Assembly: GCF_000497445.1 (NCBI RefSeq)
Contig: NZ_CM002285.1
Coordinates: 893,672-905,352 of the forward strand
Direction: 5' to 3'
Length of the DNA: 11,681 nucleotides
Source: Streptomyces roseochromogenus subsp. oscitans DS 12.976
Lineage (GTDB): Bacteria; Actinomycetota; Actinomycetes; Streptomycetales; Streptomycetaceae
The notes below the pieces were generated by a model. That model was not told the DNA's origin, made no database searches, and was given only the letters and a program-made list of their open reading frames with translations. Below are positions 6,366 through 11,681 of this stretch, piece after piece; the first letter of the stretch is position 1; each line of letters begins with the position of its first letter. A program made the translations under genes and the position numbers.

Positions 6366-8048
6366 ATGACGGAACTATCGGATATGTCGGACATCGAGGA
6401 TGTCGTCGCACGGTACACGGCGCCCGCCCCGCGTCCCGGCCGGACTCTCCTGCGCCGGCTCTCCACCGCCGACCACAAGGTGATCGGCCGGCTCTACATG
6501 GTCACGGCGTTCTGCTTCTTCCTGTTCGCCGGGCTGCTCGCCCTCGGCATGCGCGCGGAACTCGCCCGGCCGGGTCTGCAGTTCCTGAGCCAGCAGGGCT
6601 ACGACCAGTTCTTCACGATCCACGGCACGATCATGATGCTGCTGTTCGCGACCCCGATGTTCGCCGGGTTCGCCAACGCCGTGATGCCGTTGCAGATCGG
6701 CTCGCCGGACCTTGCCTTCCCCCGGCTGAACGCGCTGTCGTACTGGATGTACCTGTTCGGCGGCCTGATGGTGGTCTCCGGCTTTCTGGTGCCGGGCGGG
6801 GCGGCGGCCTTCGGCTGGTTCGCCTACGCGCCGCTGAACAGCGCCTACTTCTCCCCCGGCGCGGGCGGCGACCTGTGGGCGATGGGGCTGGTGGTCTCGG
6901 GTGTGTCGACGACGCTGACCGCGGTGAACTTCATCGCCACGATCCTGTGCCTGCGCGCGCCGGGCATGACCATGTTCCGGATGCCGATCTTCACCTGGAA
7001 CGTGCTGTTCACCTCGATCCTGATCCTGCCCGCGTTCCCGGTGTTCGCGGCGGCGCTGCTGGTGCTGGAGGCGGACCGGAAGTTCGGGGCGCACGTCTTC
7101 GACGCGGCGAACGGGGGCGCGCTGCTGTGGCAGCACCTGTTCTGGTTCTTCGGGCATCCGGAGGTCTACATCGTGGCGCTGCCGTTCTTCGGGATCGTCT
7201 CGGAGATCCTGCCGGTGTTCTCCCGCAAGCCGCTGTTCGGCTATGTGCCGATGATCGGGGCCACGATCGCGATCACCATGCTGTCGGCGGTGGTGTGGGC
7301 GCACCACATGTTCGCCACCGGTGCGGTGCTGCTGCCGTTCTTCTCGATCATGTCGTTCCTGATCGCGGTGCCCACCGGTATCAAGTTCTTCGCGTGGATC
7401 GGCACGATGGTGCACGGCTCGGTGTCGTTCGAGACGCCGATGCTGTGGTCGCTGGGCTTTCTGGTGTCCTTCCTGCTGGGCGGGCTGAGCGGGGTGCTGA
7501 TCGCCTCACCGCCGCTGGACTTCCATCTGACCGACACTTACTTCATCGTGGCGCATCTGCACTATGTGCTGTTCGGCACGGTGGTGTTCGCGATGTTCGC
7601 CGGGTTCTACTTCTGGTGGCCGAAGTTCACCGGGAAGATGCTGGACGAGCGGCTCGGCAAGCTGCACTTCTGGCTGCTGTTCCCGGCGTTCCAGCTGACC
7701 TTCCTGGTGCAGCACTGGCTGGGTGAGGCGGGAATGCCGCGCCGGTACGCGGACTATCTGCCCGCGGACGGCTTCACGTTGCTCAACACCCTGTCGTCGG
7801 CGGGCGCGTTCCTGCTGGGCGTCTCCACCCTGCCGTTCCTCTACAACGTGTGGCGCACCGCGGCCAGGGGCGAGCAGGTCACCGTGGACGACCCGTGGGG
7901 GTGGGGGCGCGGCCTGGAGTGGGCGACGTCCTGCCCGCCGCCGCGGCACAACTTCCTGGCGCTGCCCCGGGTGCGCTCGGAGTCGCCCGCCTTCGACCTG
8001 CACCATCCGGAGATCGTGCGCGGAGCCGAGGCGGAGGGCACCCGGTGA
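6366..8048 (+). CDS. ctaD: Cytochrome c oxidase subunit I (aa3-type)
   Basis: The protein has 560 residues from ATG 6366. ATG 6384 (residue 7) has a slightly better upstream purine run, and ATG 6321 would add 15 unrelated residues. It is the catalytic, twelve-helix membrane subunit that reduces oxygen at the haem a3-CuB site and pumps protons. All ligands are visible: H86 (TIHGT, haem a), H264 and cross-linking Y268 (FFGHPEVYI, CuB), H313-H314 (WAHHM, CuB), H397 (haem a3) and H399 (haem a) in VAHLHY. K340 (PTGIKFF) marks the K proton channel. The N-terminus carries the usual [11 protein letters not shown] motif. It overlaps ctaF by the four-base GTGA. The gene stands without ctaC and ctaE, unlike the main actinobacterial oxidase operon, so it is probably a secondary copy; this is inference. 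Confidence 0.97.
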   Translation: MTELSDMSDIEDVVARYTAPAPRPGRTLLRRLSTADHKVIGRLYMVTAFCFFLFAGLLALGMRAELARPGLQFLSQQGYDQFFTIHGTIMMLLFATPMFAGFANAVMPLQIGSPDLAFPRLNALSYWMYLFGGLMVVSGFLVPGGAAAFGWFAYAPLNSAYFSPGAGGDLWAMGLVVSGVSTTLTAVNFIATILCLRAPGMTMFRMPIFTWNVLFTSILILPAFPVFAAALLVLEADRKFGAHVFDAANGGALLWQHLFWFFGHPEVYIVALPFFGIVSEILPVFSRKPLFGYVPMIGATIAITMLSAVVWAHHMFATGAVLLPFFSIMSFLIAVPTGIKFFAWIGTMVHGSVSFETPMLWSLGFLVSFLLGGLSGVLIASPPLDFHLTDTYFIVAHLHYVLFGTVVFAMFAGFYFWWPKFTGKMLDERLGKLHFWLLFPAFQLTFLVQHWLGEAGMPRRYADYLPADGFTLLNTLSSAGAFLLGVSTLPFLYNVWRTAARGEQVTVDDPWGWGRGLEWATSCPPPRHNFLALPRVRSESPAFDLHHPEIVRGAEAEGTR

Positions 8049-8428
8049 GAACGGAGGCGATGCTGTTCGGCGGGGTCGCGGTGTTCTTCGGCGGGTCGGC
8101 GGCGCTGTACGGGGTGTGGTCGGGGGACGAGACGGGCACGGTCGCGCTGGTCGTCGCGTGCGGGATGGCCGCACTGGTCGCGTTCTTCTGTCTGATCCAG
8201 TACCGGCGCCGGGGGACGCGGGCCCAGGACCGCGCCGACGCGGAAGTGGCGGACGGGGCCGGGCCGGTGGCGTTCTTCCCCGACGAGAGTCTGTGGCCGA
8301 TCGTCACCGCGCTGGGTTTCGCGGTGACGGCGACCGGGGTGGTCTTCGGGTTGTGGCTGTTCCTCATCGGTCTGGGTGTTCTGGTGCGCGGGGTGTACGG
8401 GATGGTGTTCCAGTACGCGCACCGGTGA
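8045..8428 (+). CDS. ctaF: Cytochrome c oxidase subunit IV, actinobacterial type
   Basis: The protein has 127 residues, close to other actinobacterial subunit IV proteins. GTG 8045 overlaps the ctaD stop (GTGA) and has GGAGGG (8034-8040 region) before it, so it is translationally coupled. Four hydrophobic segments are seen: about 6-25, 31-53, 84-102 and 103-120, with a charged loop (54-75) between the second and third. The motif [12 protein letters not shown] and the [11 protein letters not shown] stretch leading into the third helix fit the family. It is a small structural subunit of the aa3 oxidase, whose precise role is unclear. Its last 65 bases overlap the 3' end of the qcrB gene on the opposite strand. 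Confidence 0.9.
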   Translation: MRTEAMLFGGVAVFFGGSAALYGVWSGDETGTVALVVACGMAALVAFFCLIQYRRRGTRAQDRADAEVADGAGPVAFFPDESLWPIVTALGFAVTATGVVFGLWLFLIGLGVLVRGVYGMVFQYAHR

Positions 8429-9857
8429 GCGGTCTGCGCGGGGCGCCGGGCCGGAACGCCGCGACGGGCACGTGGTCGGTCTCGTAGCCGCCGGTGACGC
8501 TCTGCCGGATCTCGCCGGTGGGCACGCCCTCGGCGAGCCGCTCGGTCTCGGCCGCCATGAGGGCCCGGCACAGCCACCGGGTCACCAGGAAGGCGAGGAC
8601 CGGTGCCGCGATCAGGGCGACGCGCAGTACCCAGGTCAGCGCGTTGACGGAGATGCGGAAGGTCTGGGCGATGACGTCGTTGCCGCCGGCCAGCAGCAGC
8701 ACGCCGTAGAACACGGTGCCCGCCACGCCGAGCCCGGTGCGTACGGGCCGCTCGCGGGGACGGTCGCACAGGTGCCGCTCCGTCCGCCACTCCCCGGTCA
8801 GCCGCTGCTCCACGAACGGATAGGCGTACAGCACGGTGAACAGCAGGCCCGGCAGCACGATCGCCGGGAGCAGGACGTTCCACATGAGGGTGTGGCCCGC
8901 GACGTTCGTCTCCCACGGCGGGACCAGCCGCAGCGCGCCCTCCAGGAAGCCGACGTACCAGTCGGGCTGGGAGCCGGTGGAGGCCTGGTCGGGGCGGTAG
9001 GGGCCGTATTTCCAGACGGGGTTGACCTGGGCGAGGCCGGAGAGGAGCACCAGCAGGCCGGTGGCGGCGACGGCCAGGCCGCCGGAGGAGGCGGTGAACT
9101 GCGGGAAGAAGGGCTTGCCGACGGCGTTGCGCCGGGTGCGGCCCCGGCCGCGCCACTGGGTGTGCTTGAGATGCACCACCAGGATCAGGTGTACGGCGAC
9201 CAGGGCGATGAGGGCACCGGGGAGCAGCAGGATGTGCACCGGGTACAGGCGGGTGACGATGTCGTGGGCCGGGTACTGGCCGCCGAACACGAAGAAGGCC
9301 ACGTACGTGCCCACGACCGGGATCGACAGCATGATGCCCTGGGCGATGCGCAGCCCGGTCCCGGAGAGCAGGTCGTCGGGGAGCGAGTAGCCGGCGAAGC
9401 CCTCGGCGAGCGAGACCACGAACAGGGTGATCCCGATGGCCCAGTTCAGCTCTCGGGGCCGGCGGAAGGCGCCGGTGAAGAAGATCCGCAGCATGTGCAC
9501 GCCGATCGCGGCGACGAAGACCAGCGCGGCCCAGTGGTGGGTCTGCCGCAGCAGCAGTCCGCCGCGCACGTCGAAGCTGATGTGCAGGGTGGAGTCGAAC
9601 GCGGCCGACATACGCACTCCGCGCAGCGGCGCGTAGGGGCCCGCGTACACGACCTCGCGCATCTCCGGCTGGAAGAACAGGGTCAGCCAGACCCCGGTCA
9701 CGATCAGCACCAGCAGGCTGTACAGGGCGAGTTCGCCGAGCAGGAAGGACCAGTGGTCGGGGAAGGCCTTGCGCAGCAGCGGGCCGCCCTCCAGCACGGG
9801 CAGCCGGGCGTCGGCGGCGTGCACGAGCCGCTCGGCGCGGCGGCCGGCCCGGCTCAT
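8364..9857 (-). CDS. qcrB: Cytochrome bc1-type cytochrome b subunit (qcrB paralogue)
   Basis: The protein has 497 residues from ATG 9857, which overlaps the stop of the preceding 91-residue gene (ATGA). It is the quinol-oxidising, di-haem membrane subunit of the bc1 complex. Landmarks: FPDHWSFLLGELALYS near 32-46; haem ligand pairs H107/H121 (QTHHW...GVHML) and H208/H223 (PVHIL...AVHLI); SLPDDLLSGTGLR (158-170); KYGPYRPDQ...STGSQPDWY with PDWY at 298-301, the actinobacterial form of the Qo-site PEWY motif; and GGNDVIA...NALTW near 391-409. It is shorter than the usual actinobacterial QcrB (about 545 residues) and diverges from the typical Streptomyces sequence as I know it, so it is probably a second copy. 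No qcrA or qcrC is next to it. The 3' end runs antisense into ctaF. Confidence 0.95.
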   Translation of the reverse strand: MSRAGRRAERLVHAADARLPVLEGGPLLRKAFPDHWSFLLGELALYSLLVLIVTGVWLTLFFQPEMREVVYAGPYAPLRGVRMSAAFDSTLHISFDVRGGLLLRQTHHWAALVFVAAIGVHMLRIFFTGAFRRPRELNWAIGITLFVVSLAEGFAGYSLPDDLLSGTGLRIAQGIMLSIPVVGTYVAFFVFGGQYPAHDIVTRLYPVHILLLPGALIALVAVHLILVVHLKHTQWRGRGRTRRNAVGKPFFPQFTASSGGLAVAATGLLVLLSGLAQVNPVWKYGPYRPDQASTGSQPDWYVGFLEGALRLVPPWETNVAGHTLMWNVLLPAIVLPGLLFTVLYAYPFVEQRLTGEWRTERHLCDRPRERPVRTGLGVAGTVFYGVLLLAGGNDVIAQTFRISVNALTWVLRVALIAAPVLAFLVTRWLCRALMAAETERLAEGVPTGEIRQSVTGGYETDHVPVAAFRPGAPRRPLTGARTGTPSRTPRAPEHPDR

Positions 9858-10129
9858 GCGTCCTCGGGCTCCGCCGCCGCCCGGGCCACCTCGGCCTCGA
9901 TCTCGGGGCGTGCCCGGCCGGTCTCCTTCGCGTACTCGCTCACCGCGGTCTGCACGTCCCGGGCCAGGTCCCGCCAGGCGCGCAGCGCGGTCTCGTAGGT
10001 GCCGGACTGGGCACCGGTCATCCCCCGCTCGGCCGGCGGACCGTACGCGTCCCGCAGCTCCTCGACCGTGGCGTGGGCCGCGTCGGCCGCGCGCTGCTTC
10101 TGGACGAGTTCTTGGAAGGTGTGTGCCAC
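9854..10129 (-). CDS. 91-residue hypothetical protein coupled to qcrB
   Basis: I do not recognise this protein. The frame starts at GTG 10129 and encodes 91 residues, with no Cys, no membrane segment and no signal peptide. It is highly charged and likely mostly helical: helices around 3-28 (FQELVQKQRAADAAHATVEELRDAYG) and 42-70 (YETALRAWRDLARDVQTAVSEYAK) are separated by a Gly/Pro-rich turn, with an acidic C-terminus. It looks like a small soluble helical-hairpin protein. Its stop overlaps the qcrB start (ATGA), so the two are almost certainly co-translated and a role in making, haem-loading or regulating the cytochrome b is plausible, but nothing in the sequence shows this. Coding is supported by the tight overlap and by the frame filling the space to a promoter-like -10 box. 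Confidence 0.75.
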   Translation of the reverse strand: MAHTFQELVQKQRAADAAHATVEELRDAYGPPAERGMTGAQSGTYETALRAWRDLARDVQTAVSEYAKETGRARPEIEAEVARAAAEPEDA

Positions 10130-10137
10130 GCCTATCG

Positions 10138-10143
10138 ACCCTA
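10138..10143 (-). promoter_or_regulatory. -10 box of the orf91-qcrB operon
   Basis: On the minus strand TAGGGT (10143-10138) matches the Streptomyces vegetative -10 form and sits 8 bp before the GTG at 10129, so the transcript would have almost no leader. The -35 position (GGGCAT, 10166-10161, 17 bp spacer) is a poor match, so a different sigma factor or an activator may be needed. Confidence 0.4.
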
Positions 10144-10213
10144 GGCACCGCGTTCCGGATATGCCCCTCCAACCTGCCGGAACGCCCCCGTGAACGCACC
10201 CGTGTGGCCGTCA

Positions 10214-10234
10214 GCCGGCACGTACGCGGCCGGC
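10214..10234. repeat. GC-rich inverted repeat between the phosphatase and orf91 genes
   Basis: GCCGGC (10214-10219) and GCCGGC (10229-10234) flank a 9-base loop and lie about 65 bp downstream of the phosphatase stop. A further small dyad (CGGCC-ACCA-GGCCG) follows immediately. Such stems without a U-run could serve as a terminator for the phosphatase transcript in high-GC actinobacteria, but GCCGGC is frequent in this DNA and may be chance. Confidence 0.25.
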
Positions 10235-10299
10235 GGCCACCAGGCCGGCTGCCGGAGTCGGGCGCCGGGACCGGACCGCCGCGGGGCCGGCGAGGGCCG

Positions 10300-11577
10300 T
10301 CAGCCATCGGGTACGAGGTCCGCCCACACCTGTTTGCCGCCGCTGACCGGGAGTGTGCCCCAGGCCGCCGACACCGCCTCCACCAGGAGGATGCCCCGGC
10401 CGCCGGTGGCCTCCCAGCCGATGCTGGTGGGTTTGACGGGGCTGCGAGGGGAGGCGTCGGCGACGGCCAGTCGCAGGCGGTGGTTGACCAGGCTCATGTC
10501 GAGGCGAACCTGGCCGTCGGTGTGCACGAGGGCGTTGGTGACGAGTTCGGAGACCACCAGCAGGGCCGCGTCCATGGTGTCCTGCGAGATGCCCCAGGCG
10601 CGCAGGGTGCGCCGGGTGAAGCGGCGGGCGTGCCGTACCGCCTCTGGTACCCGCCACACCGTCCAGCTCTCGCGCAGCGGGCGTACGGCCAGGCCGTCGT
10701 AGCGCATCAGCAGCAGGGCCACGTCGTCGCCGCGGTGGGCGCCGGTGAGCAGCGCGTCGGCGACCAGCCCGAGGTGCGCCGGGTCGGCGGCGGCCAGCCG
10801 GGCGGCGAGCCGGTCCATGCCGGCGTCGATGTCGGTGCCCGGCGACTCCACCAGGCCGTCGGTGGTCAGCGCGAGCACCGTGCCGGGCAGCAGCCGCAGC
10901 GGGGTCATCGGGAACTCGGCCTGGCCGAGCACCCCGAGCGGCGGCCCGCCCTCGGCGCGGACGATCTCGGCCGTGCCGTCGGGGTGGCGCAGCACAGGCT
11001 GGAGATGCCCGGCGCGCACGCACCAGGCGGTGCCCTCCTCGATGTCGACGTCGACGTAGGCGCAGGTCGCGAACAGGTCGGTCTCCATCTCCAGCAGCAG
11101 CCGGTTGGCGTGCGCCACGACCACGTCGGGCGGGTGGCCCTCGGTGGCGTAGGCGCGCAGCGCGGTGCGCATCTGGCCCATCAGGGTGGCGGCGCCCGCG
11201 TTGTGCCCCTGGACGTCGCCGATGACGAGGGCCACGTGATGGTCGGCGAGCGGGATCACGTCGTACCAGTCGCCGCCGACCTCCAGGCCGGCTGTGGTCG
11301 GCAGGTACCGGGCGACGGCGACCGCGCCGGGCAGCCGGGGCAGGCGGCGCGGCAGCAGGGTGCGCTGGAGCATGCCGACGAGTTCGTGCTCGGCGTCGAA
11401 GGAGTGGGCGCGCAGCAGGGCCTGGCCGGCGAGGCCCGCGCAGGCGGTGAGCAGGGCGCGTTCGTCGGGGCCGAAGTCGTGCGGGCGGTCCCAGCCGATC
11501 AGACAGGCGCCGGCCATTTCCTTAGTCGTGCACGGAACCTCGACAGGTGAATCACCGTCACTCACAGCGGTGAACAC
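10300..11577 (-). CDS. SpoIIE/PP2C phosphatase fused to HATPase_c domain, N-terminally truncated GAF
   Basis: The frame gives 425 residues from GTG 11577; ATG 11514 (residue 22) is an alternative start. Residues about 22-60 match only the last helix region of a GAF domain (DFGPDERALLTACAGLAGQAL). The PP2C/SpoIIE domain (about 65-295) has the metal motifs G101-G102-D103 (GGDWYDV), G120-D121 (GDVQGH), D240 (TDGLVES) and G283-D284-D285 (RGDDVALL). The C-terminal HATPase_c domain (about 305-425) is of the RsbW/SpoIIAB anti-sigma type, with N box E344-L-V-T-N348 (SELVTNALVHT), D374 (DASPR) and GRGI (393-396). Such fusions, abundant in Streptomyces, dephosphorylate or bind anti-sigma-factor antagonists in stress and development signalling. 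Residues 1-21 show no family resemblance and most of the GAF sensor is missing, so the gene may be a 5'-disrupted copy. Target proteins are unknown. Confidence 0.88.
   Translation of the reverse strand: MFTAVSDGDSPVEVPCTTKEMAGACLIGWDRPHDFGPDERALLTACAGLAGQALLRAHSFDAEHELVGMLQRTLLPRRLPRLPGAVAVARYLPTTAGLEVGGDWYDVIPLADHHVALVIGDVQGHNAGAATLMGQMRTALRAYATEGHPPDVVVAHANRLLLEMETDLFATCAYVDVDIEEGTAWCVRAGHLQPVLRHPDGTAEIVRAEGGPPLGVLGQAEFPMTPLRLLPGTVLALTTDGLVESPGTDIDAGMDRLAARLAAADPAHLGLVADALLTGAHRGDDVALLLMRYDGLAVRPLRESWTVWRVPEAVRHARRFTRRTLRAWGISQDTMDAALLVVSELVTNALVHTDGQVRLDMSLVNHRLRLAVADASPRSPVKPTSIGWEATGGRGILLVEAVSAAWGTLPVSGGKQVWADLVPDG
11546..11573. repeat. Cluster of GGTGA/TCACC repeats at the phosphatase 5' end
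   Basis: GGTGA (11546-11550), TCACC (11552-11556) and CGGTGA (11568-11573) form a perfect GGTGA-a-TCACC palindrome and a TCACCG-10 bp-CGGTGA inverted repeat that share an arm. They fall in a locally AT-richer stretch within the first 11 codons from GTG 11577. They could be an operator if the true start is ATG 11514, or mark a rearrangement junction. Confidence 0.35.
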
Positions 11578-11681
11578 GGCCAGGCGGCGGAGTAGCCGAG
11601 AGCGGTGCCCGGTTCCACCACGGTGGTGGCACGGACGGCCGCGGCGAGGGTGGCCAACAGGCTGCCGTCGGCTTACGCGTC
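11578..11681. other. Window end without a supported gene
   Basis: On the minus strand one frame reads GSLLATLAAAVRATTVVEPG then TALGYSAAWP, bounded by stops, which could be sensor-domain debris from the phosphatase gene in another frame. No other coding signal is visible in these 104 bases. Confidence 0.3.

Noticed and set aside
8376..9998. Long plus-strand open frame opposite qcrB
   Set aside because: Low-complexity Gly/Gln/Glu-rich product lying antisense to clear cytochrome b sequence; typical GC-rich shadow.
9769..11550. 593-residue plus-strand open frame opposite the phosphatase
   Set aside because: It spans two minus-strand genes and a promoter, and its composition shows a third-codon-position shadow, not a protein.
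1..11681. Search for CRISPR arrays, tRNA or rRNA genes, riboswitches, toxin-antitoxin pairs and complete insertion sequences
   Set aside because: No regularly spaced repeats, cloverleaf-like segments, conserved RNA motifs or complete transposase frames were seen by eye.

Overview
The window is very GC-rich, with GTG and ATG starts, GC-biased third codon positions, four-base start/stop overlaps, a likely leaderless transcript and actinobacterial respiratory subunits (CtaD, CtaF and a cytochrome b with a PDWY motif). This points to Streptomyces or a close relative. The mix of intact single-purpose genes and broken remnants looks like accessory (for example chromosome-arm) DNA rather than a conserved core region; that placement is inference.

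Layout from left to right. 1-1263 (+): the 3' end of an XdhC/CoxI-type molybdenum-hydroxylase maturation gene followed by a CoxG-like gene, the tail of a molybdenum hydroxylase (CO-dehydrogenase-like) operon whose catalytic subunits would lie upstream of the window. 1292-1618 (-): a small Cys-rich protein with one complete and one damaged CxxC...CxxxC finger. 1619-1878: no convincing gene, only a possible transposase-like C-terminus. 1879-3462 (-): a secreted reprolysin-like zinc metalloprotease. 3666-4202 (-): a YfcE-type metallophosphoesterase. 4320-5922 (+): a marR - MFS - isochorismatase-fold operon in which the MFS exporter is wrecked by a large internal deletion. 5923-6365: scars of rhamnose-type sugar genes, with short pieces of rmlC (+) and rmlB (-) joined head to head. 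6366-8428 (+): ctaD-ctaF, encoding cytochrome c oxidase subunits I and IV. 8364-10129 (-): a 91-residue protein of unknown function translationally coupled to a qcrB-type cytochrome b; the 3' end of qcrB overlaps that of ctaF by 65 bp. 10300-11577 (-): a SpoIIE/PP2C phosphatase fused to an HATPase_c (anti-sigma-factor-like) domain, whose N-terminal GAF domain looks cut away.

How the genes may work together: ctaDF and orf91-qcrB form a divergent, incomplete respiratory set. The genes for ctaC, ctaE, qcrA and qcrC are not in the window, so these proteins must borrow partners from elsewhere, act as alternative subunits, or be partly redundant. The marR operon probably once sensed and exported or hydrolysed a small aromatic or amide-like compound; export appears lost while the regulator and hydrolase remain intact.

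I found no CRISPR array, tRNA, rRNA, intact mobile element or clear new defence or biosynthetic system. The most interesting items are the isolated orf91-qcrB / ctaDF set with overlapping 3' ends, the three separate genome-decay scars, and the disrupted N-terminus of the phosphatase next to clustered GGTGA repeats.
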